The position numbers were made by a program, and so were the translations under genes. A stretch of 64,000 nucleotides of DNA from assembly GCF_000718135.1 (NCBI RefSeq), contig NZ_JOEM01000017.1, forward strand, positions 102,088 through 166,087, given 5' to 3'. Origin of the DNA: Streptomyces cyaneofuscatus (GTDB taxonomy: Bacteria > Actinomycetota > Actinomycetes > Streptomycetales > Streptomycetaceae). Every line of letters begins with the position of its first letter. Within the stretch, counting starts at the first letter, position 1. The notes below the pieces were generated by a model. That model saw nothing but the letters and a program-made list of their open reading frames with translations, was not told the origin of the DNA and did no database searches. This document shows, piece by piece, positions 1 to 8,875 of this stretch.

Positions 1-3000
1 TGACCAGTGCGGCGAACAGGGCTACCAGCGCGAGGAGTTGAGGCGCCGCCCCGAAGGCGCCCTCTCCGACGGCGGTGTACTCCCCGGTGCTGAGGGCCAC
101 GATGACCCCGGCCCCGGCCATCGCCGCGAAGGCGACCGGCGACAGCAACGACGGGCGGAAGTGGGCGAGTACGGCGAGCACGGGCACCACCAGGGCGACC
201 GGTCCCGCGATGACGATGCCCACCAGGGTCAGCGCCCCGGTGCCCAGGATCAGCCCGGGAGCCGGCGGAAGTGCCTGCTCCTCACGCTCGTACGCGTCCT
301 CCGCCGGGCCGGAGCCCTTGCGCCGGAAGACGGCAAGACCCACCAGCACCAGGAACAGCACCCCGGCCCCGATCAGCCCGGCCCGGTAGATCAGCGAGGG
401 CTCGTACTCCAGGGTGACCGTGCCGCCCTCGCCCTCGGGGACCAGCCAGGCCTGCTGCCAGCCGTCGATCCGCAGCGGCGTCAGTTCCTTGCCGTCCAGC
501 GTGGCCTTCCAGCCCTTGTTGTGGTTCTCGTGGAGCTGGAGGTACGAGGCCTCACCGGCGCCGACCGTCAGCGTGCGGCGGTCACCGTCGCTCTTCTTGA
601 CGTCGACGGTCCGGGCGGTGGCCGCCGGAGCCTTCGTCTCGCCCGTGGAGAGCGTGACGTCGGTGATGGCGAGCGGACCGGCGTCACCGGCCTCCACGGT
701 GTGGGTCGACGCGCCCAGCTCCACCTCGGACCGCTCGGAGCAGAGCGACACGGCGATGGGACGGCGCTGGGTCAGATCCCTGATCCGGCCCTCGGCCTTG
801 GTCTCCATCAGCGTGCCGCCGATGGAGAGGACCGGCCCCTGACCGCAGGGCAGGCTGAACTTCTTCTCCGGTGCGGGCTGCGGCGAGCGGAACTTGTCCA
901 GCGCCGGGATGTAGACCTCGCTCAGTCCGACCGGCAGCTGCAACTGGCCGCCGGCGAACGGGTTGTGCACGGTGAGCGGTGCCTGGCGCGAGATGGTGAT
1001 GTCCATCTTGTCGGTGGTGATGGGCGAGAAGCGGGCCATGCCGTTCTCGTCCACCGCCGCCACCGCCGTGCCGTCCGGCGAGCTGATCTGGACCTGCTCG
1101 GGCCGGGTGGAGATCCCGCCGGCCGCCGCGAACACGATCTCGCCGATCTGGGTCTTCTCCGGCCAGGACAGCCGCAGTACGGGACGGTCGCCCGCGATCC
1201 ACGCGGTGGTGAGGTCGCCGTCCGTCAGGTTGCGCGCGCTGAGGTTGGTGCCGAGGCGGGCCGTCGAGTCGGCGCTGACCAGGATCTTGTCGCGCTTGCC
1301 CGTCAGGTCGAACAGCAGCTTGTCCAGCGCCTCGCCCGGCACGGGCACCGCGCTCGCGGCCACCTTGTACGGACCGGCCTGGCCGGCCGTGAACTGGCGG
1401 TGCAGCCCGGTCTCCGCGGCCACGGCGGAGAGCCCGCCCGGGTCGCTGCCGCGCTTCAGCGAGAAGACCGTCGCGTCGGCGCCCTCACGCGGTGCGTCGG
1501 AGGGCAGCTCCAGCATCCGGGTGACCTGCACCCCGGGGACGGCGATGTCGGTGAACCCGGCGCCGGTGAGACCGGGGCGTCCCTGCTGGGACTTGAGGAT
1601 CGTCACCTTCAGCCAGGAGGCCGGCCCGGCGGGCGCGGCCACCTCCTGCGGGGAGCCGTCGGGGCGGATCGGGCTGTCCTTCGAGCCGCTGTCCGTCTCG
1701 ACGCGCACCTCGGTCGCCGCCGCCCGCACCCCGTTGCCGGGCAGCGGGGTGAGCTGCAACGAGCCCGGGATCTCCTGCGTACCGGAGAAGTCGATCCGTA
1801 CCCACTCGTCCTCGGGGGAGGCGGCGGAGCCCTCCGCCCAGGCGGTCTCCGGGTTGCCGTCGAAGGCGTTGACCGGGTCGTACTGCGGCAGATGGAACAG
1901 CCAGTTGCCGATGGACGACGCGCTCACCGACTTGGCGCCGCGCAGCACCGCCGTGGTCTGGTGCTCCTTGCCCTCGGTCGGCAGGATCTGGCGCGGAGCT
2001 GCGCCCGGGTCCTGCTCCGACTCCGGCGCGTTGCGCTCGTCGGCCGTGTAGGTGTGCGACGTGTTGGTGTTGACCAGGCCGAACCGGGTGTCGGCGCGGC
2101 GCAGTCCGTCGCCCGCCGCGTAGAGCGACGGCTTGCCCACGCCCGGGTGGGCGTCACCGGCCAGCACGGTGGGCCGGCCTTCCAGGGCGCCGTTCGCGGA
2201 GAGCGGCAGCAGGGACTCCGGTCCGCCGCTGACGACGGCGGTCGAGGAGACGGGGGCGATGCTCGCCCGGCCGGGACGCTCGGTGCCGGTGGGCGGCTCG
2301 TAGATCTCCACCGCCTCCTGGCGCGGGTAGAGGCCCTCGATCTGCACGGGCGTGTCGTTGGCTATGCGCCCACCGGTCATGACGGGGCCGAAGCCGGTGA
2401 CCCGCTTGTATCCGGACGCCTCCAGCGTGCGCTTGACCGTGGTGGTGGGGACGTACCCCAGCTGGTCCGGGTCCAGATCGTTGCGGACCACGACGTAGTG
2501 CAGCCCCGCCCGGTTCAGGTACTCGCTCAGCCCGGGCACCTGGCCGCCGGAGGTCAGAGCCTGCTCGACGGCATCCATCGCCCGCCGGTTGCCCGGCGTA
2601 CCGAAGGGGACGTAGTCGCGCTGGGCGTACGGCGTGTCGGCCAGCACGTCGAGCGGCTGGTCGATGGTGGAGCCCCAGGTGTAGATGCCGTGCGCGGTGG
2701 CGGGGACGACCAGGGCCCGGTCGTTCGCCGAGTTCTCCTTCAGCCAGCCCGCGGCCTTCGACCAGTGGTCCGGGATCTCCTTGAACGAACCCGGCTGCAG
2801 GATCGACCCGTTGACGTACGGCCAGGCCAGACCCGGCAGCACGAGCACGGCGGCGATCACCGGAGCCAGCCGGCGCGCCCGCACCGGCACCCGCTCGTCG
2901 CGCTCCGCCCGCAGCGAGGCTACGGCGGCGATGTGCGCCACACCCAGCGCCAGGGCGAGGCCCAGACCCGTCTGGAACTTGTAGATGTTACGGAACGGCA

Positions 3001-4123
3001 CCAGCCAGGTGTCCAGCCACTCCTGCACGGTCCCGTGGAAGAGACCGCCCAGCGCACCGCCGTACCCGGCGAGCGTGACGAGCGCGACGGACAGCACGGT
3101 CAGCACCAGCCAGCGGCGCTCCGGCACATCGCGCCGGGCCAGACCGGCCAGACCCAGGGCGGCGGCCAGCGCCGAGCCCAGGATGGTGACGGTCGCCGTG
3201 GCGACGGTCCACCCGGCGGGCAGCCACGGCTCGCCGAAGTTCAGATAGCCGACCCAGTTGCCCGCGCCGCGCAGCACCTCGGTCGCCGACATGGTCGTCG
3301 TCGTGGTGTACGACGACTCCACGTACGGCATGAAGTTCTCACCGAAGGTGCCCAGCAGCAGCAGCGGAACGATCCACCAGGCGGTCGCGAGGATCACGCC
3401 CGGGATCCACCAGAGCAGCAGCGCCCGCTTGCGGGGGCCGCCCGGCCGGGACAGCAGATAGAGCCCGACCGGCAGCAGCGACGCCAGCGTGGACGCCGCG
3501 TTCACCCCGCCCATCAGCGGGATCAGCAGCGCGGAACGGGCGGCGGCGATCCGCGGCGCGAGGCGCGCGTCCGTCAGCGGCAGCAGCACCCACGGCAGCA
3601 GCGCGCCCGGCAGGGCGGCGGCCGAGGTCGAGCCGACGACGATGGTGTACGTCGGCCAGAGCGCGTACACGAGAGCGCCGAGCAGCCGGGTGGCCGAGGA
3701 GCCCACCCGCAGCCGCTCCGCCAGCCGCAGCGCACCCCAGAAGGCGGCCGCCACGATCAGCGAGAGCCAGAGCCGCTCCGCGAGCCAGGTCGGCACCCGC
3801 AGCAGATCGGCCAGGCCGTAGTACGGCAGCATCGGCACGAGGTAGCCGATGTACTGGTCGGTGATCCCGCCGAAGCCGGACCTGCTGTGCCACAGCTCGC
3901 CCAGGTCGCCGAGGAACCGCCCGGGATCCACGACGACCCCGAGCTTGGTGTCGAACGTCATGCGTCCCGGCGACACCGCCAGGAACGCCACGAACACCGT
4001 GGCCCAGAACCCCAGCAGCCAGCGCCGTGAACGGGGCGCCGCCGGTTCGTCGACCGGTCTGCCGGGCGGTGGGTCGCCGCCGTCCGGGGACTGGTGGGGT
4101 GCGAGGTGGACTGCGCTGGTCAT
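1..4123 (-). CDS. DUF3367 / AftD-like alpha-(1->3)-arabinofuranosyltransferase family protein (3' end outside window)
   Basis: Very large polytopic membrane protein; at least 1374 residues lie in the window and the C-terminus runs off the left edge. The N-terminal half (about residues 33-480) is a series of membrane spans with the acidic first-loop motif TFDTKLG (D58), typical of GT-C lipid-linked sugar transferases. It is followed by an extracytoplasmic part with two discoidin-like (F5/8 type C) modules near residues 720-800 and 960-1010, then more membrane spans from about 1240. The start ATG at 4123 overlaps the upstream methyltransferase stop (ATGA), so it is the last visible gene of a GT4-methyltransferase operon. 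In mycobacteria this family builds arabinan; Streptomyces lacks arabinogalactan, so donor and acceptor here are unknown. The family call is firm, the substrate is not. Confidence 0.9.
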   Translation of the reverse strand, partial: MTSAVHLAPHQSPDGGDPPPGRPVDEPAAPRSRRWLLGFWATVFVAFLAVSPGRMTFDTKLGVVVDPGRFLGDLGELWHSRSGFGGITDQYIGYLVPMLPYYGLADLLRVPTWLAERLWLSLIVAAAFWGALRLAERLRVGSSATRLLGALVYALWPTYTIVVGSTSAAALPGALLPWVLLPLTDARLAPRIAAARSALLIPLMGGVNAASTLASLLPVGLYLLSRPGGPRKRALLLWWIPGVILATAWWIVPLLLLGTFGENFMPYVESSYTTTTTMSATEVLRGAGNWVGYLNFGEPWLPAGWTVATATVTILGSALAAALGLAGLARRDVPERRWLVLTVLSVALVTLAGYGGALGGLFHGTVQEWLDTWLVPFRNIYKFQTGLGLALALGVAHIAAVASLRAERDERVPVRARRLAPVIAAVLVLPGLAWPYVNGSILQPGSFKEIPDHWSKAAGWLKENSANDRALVVPATAHGIYTWGSTIDQPLDVLADTPYAQRDYVPFGTPGNRRAMDAVEQALTSGGQVPGLSEYLNRAGLHYVVVRNDLDPDQLGYVPTTTVKRTLEASGYKRVTGFGPVMTGGRIANDTPVQIEGLYPRQEAVEIYEPPTGTERPGRASIAPVSSTAVVSGGPESLLPLSANGALEGRPTVLAGDAHPGVGKPSLYAAGDGLRRADTRFGLVNTNTSHTYTADERNAPESEQDPGAAPRQILPTEGKEHQTTAVLRGAKSVSASSIGNWLFHLPQYDPVNAFDGNPETAWAEGSAASPEDEWVRIDFSGTQEIPGSLQLTPLPGNGVRAAATEVRVETDSGSKDSPIRPDGSPQEVAAPAGPASWLKVTILKSQQGRPGLTGAGFTDIAVPGVQVTRMLELPSDAPREGADATVFSLKRGSDPGGLSAVAAETGLHRQFTAGQAGPYKVAASAVPVPGEALDKLLFDLTGKRDKILVSADSTARLGTNLSARNLTDGDLTTAWIAGDRPVLRLSWPEKTQIGEIVFAAAGGISTRPEQVQISSPDGTAVAAVDENGMARFSPITTDKMDITISRQAPLTVHNPFAGGQLQLPVGLSEVYIPALDKFRSPQPAPEKKFSLPCGQGPVLSIGGTLMETKAEGRIRDLTQRRPIAVSLCSERSEVELGASTHTVEAGDAGPLAITDVTLSTGETKAPAATARTVDVKKSDGDRRTLTVGAGEASYLQLHENHNKGWKATLDGKELTPLRIDGWQQAWLVPEGEGGTVTLEYEPSLIYRAGLIGAGVLFLVLVGLAVFRRKGSGPAEDAYEREEQALPPAPGLILGTGALTLVGIVIAGPVALVVPVLAVLAHFRPSLLSPVAFAAMAGAGVIVALSTGEYTAVGEGAFGAAPQLLALVALFAALV

Positions 4124-4848
4124 GAACACCGCCGGAGAATGAGGAGGAGGTTCCAGGTGGCGAATTCCCGCAGTCCGGGCACCCGGGTAACAAGTTCGGG
4201 CAGGACCGGCCAGTACCGCGACCGCGCGGACACGAGGTCCACGTCGGTGCGGCCCCGCACATGGCGCAGTGTCGGGCCGACGCCGATCCTGAAGAGGTTC
4301 TCGCCGAGGCGGTGCTTGGCCGGGTGGCCCGTGCGCCGCTCGTAGCGGGCGCGGGCGCGCTCGGCGCCGGCGTAGTGCCAGGGGGCCCACTCGTGGCCGC
4401 CCCACGGCGAGTACCAGTTGGTGAACGAGACGTAGATCAGCCCGCCGGGGCGGGTGACGCGCGCCATCTCGCTGATGAAGGTGTGCGGGTCCGCGACGTG
4501 CTCCAGCACATTGGACGAGAAGGCGACATCGGCCGCCCCGTCCGCCAGGGGCAGCAGATAGCCGTCGGCAACGACCGTGTCCCGCGGCCCCTGGGCGGGC
4601 CTGGTGCGCAGGGCACCGCGGTCCGGCTCGAAGAGATAGCTCTGCGCGCCGCGCCGCCGGAACTCGCGGGTGAAGTAGCCGTCGCCGCCACCGACGTCGA
4701 CGACGACCTTCCCGTTCAGCGGTACGTACCGCTCGACCTGGTCCGCCGCGTCCCTGGCCAGCAGGGTGTAGACGGTGGTCGGGTCCTCCTCCTCGCGCAT
4801 GAAGGCGCGGAACAGGGTGAGGGAGCGGCGGAAGGACGGGTCTTTCAC
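4120..4848 (-). CDS. class I SAM-dependent methyltransferase
   Basis: A 242-residue methyltransferase. SAM-binding motif I reads VVDVGGGDGYF near residues 44-54, followed by an acidic strand (LFEPD) and the motif IV region DVAFSSNVLEHVADP, which is the Methyltransf_11 pattern. I chose the GTG start at 4848 because it overlaps the stop of the upstream glycosyltransferase (GTGA); a longer reading frame to 4932 exists but lies inside that gene. The stop overlaps the start of the DUF3367 gene in the same way, so the three genes are translationally coupled. Acceptor unknown; context suggests a sugar or lipid-linked glycan intermediate. Confidence 0.9.
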   Translation of the reverse strand: MKDPSFRRSLTLFRAFMREEEDPTTVYTLLARDAADQVERYVPLNGKVVVDVGGGDGYFTREFRRRGAQSYLFEPDRGALRTRPAQGPRDTVVADGYLLPLADGAADVAFSSNVLEHVADPHTFISEMARVTRPGGLIYVSFTNWYSPWGGHEWAPWHYAGAERARARYERRTGHPAKHRLGENLFRIGVGPTLRHVRGRTDVDLVSARSRYWPVLPELVTRVPGLREFATWNLLLILRRCS

Positions 4849-6014
4849 GAGCGGGCACCCGCCGGCCAGGACCCCGTACCGCTGATCGCCTCGGCGGCCA
4901 CGGCCTCCAGCTGGGTCACACTGCTGCTCCACCGGTAGGCGGCGGCCCGCTCACGGGCCGCCTTGCCCATCGCCTCGCGGCGCTCCTCGTCGAGCGCCAG
5001 CGCGCACCAGGCCGCGGCGAAGGACGACTCGCCCCGGGCGAGGATGCCCGTGACCCCGTCCTCGACGGAGTCGCGCAGTCCGGGGACGTCGAAGCCGAGC
5101 GTCGGGGTCGACCGGGTCCCGGCCTCCGTGACGACCAGCCCCCACCCCTCGACGGCCGCCGGGTGCAGCAGCATCCAGGACGCGCACAGCAGCCGGTGCT
5201 TCTCCGCCTCGGACACATGCCCGGCGAACTCCACATCCGGGCCGGCGAGCCGCTCCAGCTTCTCCCGCTCGGGACCGTCACCGACGATCACGAGCCGGCC
5301 GCCGGTGACCGGCCGCACCCGCTCCCAGAGCTGGAGCAGCAGATCGATGCGCTTGTAGTCGACCAGCCGGCCGAGCGCCAGGAAGAGCGGGGTCGCGGAC
5401 CGTTCGCTCTGCGGCAGCGGATCCTGGACGCCGTTGTTCACCAGCCGGATCCGCTCGTCCGGAACACCCAGCTCACGCAGGGCGCCCGCGGTGGACGGCG
5501 AGACGGCGATCATCAGATGGTCCCGGTAGGCCCGGGACAGGGCCCAGTGTTCGAGCTGACGCCCGGCGCGGGCCACCGGCGCCGGGAATCGCATCTCCCA
5601 CAGATCGGTGTGGACGTGGTTGACCAGGCACACGGTCGGACCGCGGTGCCACAGGGGCGCCAGGTACGGCATGCCGTTGCAGACCTCGATCAGCAGGTCG
5701 CAGCTGCCGACCTGCCGGGCGAACGCGGAGCGCGCGCCGAGGTAGTGCCCCAGCTGGGAGCCCGCGGAGACGACCCGGTAGGGCCGGCGCGCGGCCTGTC
5801 CGCCGCAGAGGAGGGTGACGTCGTGGCCCCGTTCGGTGAGGCCGAGGGCGAGCTGGTCGATGAGCAGCTCGGAGCCGCCCGCGGCCGGGTTGCCCAGGTC
5901 GCGGTGGGCGAGGAAGACGATGCGTCTCGGGGAGGCGGAAACCCTGGGGGAGACCTGGCCCTGACCCTGCGGCGCGGCTGCGGGAAGCAGCGGGGGAGGT
6001 ACGTGCTGGGGCAT
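4845..6014 (-). CDS. glycosyltransferase family 4
   Basis: A 389-residue GT-B glycosyltransferase. The N-terminal domain carries the donor-lobe pattern GNPAAGGSELLIDQLA near residue 45, and the C-terminal Rossmann domain has LFLALGRLVDYKR and the E-x7-E nucleotide-sugar motif within EGWGLVVTEAG. The proline-rich first 28 residues are probably disordered. The ATG at 6014 has a GGAG ribosome site about 7 bases upstream; a 19-codon longer frame to 6071 lacks comparable support. It leads the operon with the methyltransferase and the AftD-like enzyme, so it probably adds a sugar to a surface glycan precursor on the cytoplasmic side. Donor sugar not predictable. Confidence 0.92.
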   Translation of the reverse strand: MPQHVPPPLLPAAAPQGQGQVSPRVSASPRRIVFLAHRDLGNPAAGGSELLIDQLALGLTERGHDVTLLCGGQAARRPYRVVSAGSQLGHYLGARSAFARQVGSCDLLIEVCNGMPYLAPLWHRGPTVCLVNHVHTDLWEMRFPAPVARAGRQLEHWALSRAYRDHLMIAVSPSTAGALRELGVPDERIRLVNNGVQDPLPQSERSATPLFLALGRLVDYKRIDLLLQLWERVRPVTGGRLVIVGDGPEREKLERLAGPDVEFAGHVSEAEKHRLLCASWMLLHPAAVEGWGLVVTEAGTRSTPTLGFDVPGLRDSVEDGVTGILARGESSFAAAWCALALDEERREAMGKAARERAAAYRWSSSVTQLEAVAAEAISGTGSWPAGARS

Positions 6015-6323
6015 CGGTGCTCCAACTCGGCTCGGGGAGCGGGGGACTAGGGGCGGGGGCTTGAAGAACACGGAGAAGGGACGGAGAAGGGACGGAGAGG
6101 GATGGAGAGGGGTGGAGACGGGTGAAGAAGGGACGGACGAAAAGGGAGGGGCTGGGGCACTACGGGAGCGGGACGAGCGGATTCGGGTACGGAAACGGAG
6201 AACGCGGCTGTGGGGCGCGCGAACAAGGGATGAGAGACCGGGGGCCGTGCTGTGGTGGGGATAGACAGTTTTCGGTACGGCTACGCCCCCGGCTACTCAC
6301 CGATGCGACAACTTGCCGGTAAC
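6015..6323. repeat. 309-bp gap with an imperfect purine-rich tandem repeat (about 6070-6150)
   Basis: Gap between the DUF3068 stop and the glycosyltransferase start. From about 6070 to 6150 the plus strand is almost pure purine, with 10-11 base units of the type CGGAGAAGGGA repeated imperfectly about six times. On the transcribed (minus) strand this would make a long pyrimidine-rich leader for the glycosyltransferase mRNA. A 67-codon plus-strand frame through it is only the repeat translated. I saw no convincing terminator or -35/-10 pair. Confidence 0.6.
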
Positions 6324-7307
6324 TCAGGTGGGCGAGTTCGTCATCATGTGAGTATTCGGGGCTTCCGGCTCCGTTCTGCGGCCCCGAATGACGAGCACGA
6401 TGCCCACGGTCGCGAGCACGAGACCCAGTCCGACCGCCCCGGCCGGCGCGGTCCCGGACAGCAGGGCCAGCCGGTCGCTGTCCGCGGAAGCCAGCTCGAC
6501 CTGCTTGAGCTGGGTCTCCTTGGTGAACTCGACCCGCTTGCTCTCCAGCAGCGTGACGGCGTCCTTCTTCGAGCCCGGCGCGCGCAGCGTCTTCTTCGGG
6601 CCGATCGCCGCGTTCATGATGCGGCCGGTGCGCCGGTCCACGACGAGCTCGATGCCGCTGTTGGAGTACCACTCCTCGGCGAGGATCTGCGGTGTACGGG
6701 GCTTGCCCACGAGCACGCCCGGCACCTGGCGCACGCCGGTGCGGGTCGGCTCGACCGTGCCCTTGAACACGTACCCCTCGTACCCCTGCACCTTCTTCTT
6801 GCCGGCGTAGTCGAGCCGGACGACGCCGCCGAGGGTGCCGTCCCACCAGCGGTAAGCACGTCTTTCGACATCGAAGGGGAACTTCAGATAGGCCTCCCCG
6901 TCGAAGGTCGGCTTCTCCTCGCAGCAGTGGACCGGCTCATTGGTGGTCCGGTCGGTCACCCAGCGCTCCATGGTCCACTGGAGGGCGTCGCGCGGGTCGG
7001 AGGCGGGCAAGGTGCCCTCGTGGTCGACAGAGGTGGAGACGTCCCACACGGCGTTGCCGCTCTTGACGCTGTCGGCCACGTCCCCGCGCACCTGGCGGGT
7101 GATCGTGATCTCCTTGCCCTCGACCGTCTCGACCTTCGAGGTGTCGAAGTAGCTGCCGGTCCCGGTGAAGACCGTGGTCGTATCGATATCTATCGGGGTG
7201 CGCTTCGCCTGCGGCTGGACATACCAGACGAGCAGGGGCGCGAGAACGAGCAGAAAGACCCCTGCACCCAGCAGAAATAGTGACAGAGGTGAAGCATTGC
7301 GGCGCAT
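6324..7307 (-). CDS. DUF3068 (PorA-like) membrane-anchored protein
   Basis: A 327-residue protein with an N-terminal membrane helix (about 8-29) and a second one near the C-terminus (about 288-309), leaving a large extracytoplasmic domain between. It matches DUF3068, recognisable by the opening TPIDIDTTTVFTGTG and the internal VHCCEEKPTFDGEAYLKFPF. The family is actinobacterial, of unknown function, and often lies beside glycosyltransferases of surface-glycan operons, as here. The ATG at 7307 has AGGAG 8 bases upstream, and a good promoter is visible at 7382-7411. A role in envelope assembly is inference. Confidence 0.88.
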   Translation of the reverse strand: MRRNASPLSLFLLGAGVFLLVLAPLLVWYVQPQAKRTPIDIDTTTVFTGTGSYFDTSKVETVEGKEITITRQVRGDVADSVKSGNAVWDVSTSVDHEGTLPASDPRDALQWTMERWVTDRTTNEPVHCCEEKPTFDGEAYLKFPFDVERRAYRWWDGTLGGVVRLDYAGKKKVQGYEGYVFKGTVEPTRTGVRQVPGVLVGKPRTPQILAEEWYSNSGIELVVDRRTGRIMNAAIGPKKTLRAPGSKKDAVTLLESKRVEFTKETQLKQVELASADSDRLALLSGTAPAGAVGLGLVLATVGIVLVIRGRRTEPEAPNTHMMTNSPT

Positions 7308-7381
7308 CCGGGCACTCCTGGGTCGAATCTCTTCGCGGGAGGTGCACGGGCCCCGGGCCGGTCAGCCCTTGATTGGCGTGA

Positions 7382-7411
7382 ACAGTAAGCAAGGCCTTGA
7401 CGGCATGTCAA
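7382..7411 (-). promoter_or_regulatory. sigma-70-type promoter for the DUF3068 gene
   Basis: Reading the minus strand, TTGACA at 7411-7406 and TACTGT at 7387-7382 are separated by 18 bases, close to the HrdB consensus. The predicted transcript start near 7375 gives a leader of about 68 bases to the ATG at 7307. The -35 box sits in a small inverted repeat, TTGAC-GGCAT-GTCAA (7397-7411), which could be an operator. Confidence 0.6.
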
Positions 7412-7494
7412 TGGACTGTCGACACTGTGTGCCAGCCGGAGGGGCCCGGCCATCACGGAGCAGGGATCGACTCCAGCAAGGAGCTGACCCGATC

Positions 7495-7647
7495 ATGCGC
7501 AGACTCATCGCCGCCGCTGCCACCACCCTGGTGGCCGCAGCGCTCGCCTTCGGTGCCGCCTTCGGCATCGTGGCCCTGCTCGGCGCCACACCCGAGCAGC
7601 CGAACACACCGCTGATCAGTTACGACACCGGTCCGGCCGGCTCGTGA
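7495..7647 (+). CDS. 50-residue single-span membrane peptide, DUF2613-like
   Basis: Small protein with one hydrophobic segment (about residues 4-30) followed by a short polar tail ending DTGPAGS. It has the size and layout of DUF2613, a family of tiny actinobacterial membrane or secreted peptides. The ATG at 7495 follows an AAGGAG site, and its stop overlaps the GTG start of the PucR-type regulator by four bases (GTGA), so the two are coupled. Function unknown; perhaps a membrane partner of the regulator, which is inference only. Confidence 0.65.
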   Translation: MRRLIAAAATTLVAAALAFGAAFGIVALLGATPEQPNTPLISYDTGPAGS

Positions 7648-8852
7648 CGCCTCGCGCCTGGCAGGAGGTGCCCCGGTCGAAGGTGGAGCGGTTCTCCTCC
7701 ATCGCCTTGGCCGAGGCCCCCGAGATCGCCCAGAAGATCCTCACCGAGATCCGGCAGGACTACCCCTACCTCCAGCTCGTGGAGGACGAGTCCGGTGAGC
7801 CGATGGCCCTGGTCGGCATCCGCCGCGCCATCGAGGGCTTCGTACGCCACCTCGCCTCCGGCGCCGCCGACCCCCGGGTGCCGCCGGAGGTGTTCCAGGA
7901 GTTCGGCCGGGGCGAGGGGCTGCACGGCCGCAGCCTCGACTCGCTCCAGGCCGTCTACCGGCTCGGGGTCCGGCTCACCTGGCGCAGGTTCGCCGAGATC
8001 GGCCAGCAGGTCGACATCGCCGCGCCCGCCATGTACGAGCTGGCCGAATCGGGATTCGAGTATCTGGACGGCCTCGTGGAACAGTCGGTCCTGGGCTACG
8101 CCGAGGCGGCGGCCCGCCGCGCCAGTGAGCGGCTGCGCCTCCAGCGCCAGCTCATCGACCTCCTGCTGGTGGAGCCCCGCGGCGATTCGGCCAGGACGCT
8201 CGCCGAGCGGGCCGCCCGCGTCGGCTGGGAGCTGCCGGAGACCATCGCGGTGGGCGTGCTGATGCGCCCCGCCCGGGAGGCCGTGGCCCCGGCGGTGGGT
8301 CAGGGGATCCTGCTGGAGATGGAGAGCGAGCAGCCGCGCATCGTCATCCCCGACCCGGAGACGGCGGGCCGGGCGGACACCCTGCGCCGGGCCACCGCCG
8401 GCTGGTCCGGCGCGATCGGCCCGTCGGTGCCGCTGGCCGCGGCGGCGACCTCCCTGCGCTGGGCGGAGACCGCGGTCCAGCTGATCAAGAAGAACCTGCT
8501 GCCGCAGGGCGAGGTGCTGCACTGCACCGAGCGCACGGAGGAGCTGGTGCTCCTGCCGTCCCGGGAGCTGATCGACGCGGCCGCCCGCCGCTGCCTCGCC
8601 CCGCTGGACGGCCTCGGCCCGACCGCGGCGAAGCGGCTGGCCGAGACCCTGCTCGCCTGGATCGAGACGCCCGGCGGAGCGCCCGAGGTGGCCCAGCGGC
8701 TCGGCATCCACCCGCAGACGGCGCGCTACCGGCTGCGCCAGATCCGCGAGCTGTGGGGCGCCGCGATCGACGACCCCGACCAGCGCTTCGAGATGCTGCT
8801 GGTGCTCCGTTCGCAGCGGCTCAGAGGGGCCTTGGCGCAGGGGGCCGAGTAG
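7644..8852 (+). CDS. PucR-type helix-turn-helix transcriptional regulator
   Basis: A 402-residue regulator. The C-terminal HTH_30 domain is clear (VAQRLGIHPQTARYRLRQIRE, about residues 352-373, split here as VAQRLGIHPQTARYR then LRQIRELWG). The N-terminal 170 residues look like the RsbRD_N/PucR sensory region. The family activates or represses catabolic and stress genes. The GTG start at 7644 overlaps the DUF2613-like stop. It converges on the SDR gene at 8876, with a hairpin terminator across its stop codon. Target genes cannot be read from the sequence; the neighbouring gamma-glutamylation genes have their own FadR-type regulator. Confidence 0.9.
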   Translation: MTPRAWQEVPRSKVERFSSIALAEAPEIAQKILTEIRQDYPYLQLVEDESGEPMALVGIRRAIEGFVRHLASGAADPRVPPEVFQEFGRGEGLHGRSLDSLQAVYRLGVRLTWRRFAEIGQQVDIAAPAMYELAESGFEYLDGLVEQSVLGYAEAAARRASERLRLQRQLIDLLLVEPRGDSARTLAERAARVGWELPETIAVGVLMRPAREAVAPAVGQGILLEMESEQPRIVIPDPETAGRADTLRRATAGWSGAIGPSVPLAAAATSLRWAETAVQLIKKNLLPQGEVLHCTERTEELVLLPSRELIDAAARRCLAPLDGLGPTAAKRLAETLLAWIETPGGAPEVAQRLGIHPQTARYRLRQIRELWGAAIDDPDQRFEMLLVLRSQRLRGALAQGAE

Positions 8853-8865
8853 CGACCCCCTGCGC
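8835..8865. terminator. bidirectional hairpin between convergent genes
   Basis: Perfect 10-bp inverted repeat GCGCAGGGGG / CCCCCTGCGC with an 11-base loop containing the stop codon of the PucR-type regulator. No T-run follows, as is common in high-GC actinobacteria. It lies 11 bases before the stop of the convergent SDR gene, so it can serve both strands. Confidence 0.6.
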
Positions 8866-8875
8866 GTGCGGATCC

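Noticed and set aside
38..4030. 1330-codon plus-strand frame over the DUF3367 gene
   Set aside because: Antisense GC artefact. Arg/Gly/Pro/His-rich nonsense with no domain; the minus frame encodes a coherent membrane enzyme.
6061..6264. 67-codon plus-strand frame in the intergenic repeat
   Set aside because: Translation of a purine-rich tandem repeat, no ribosome site.
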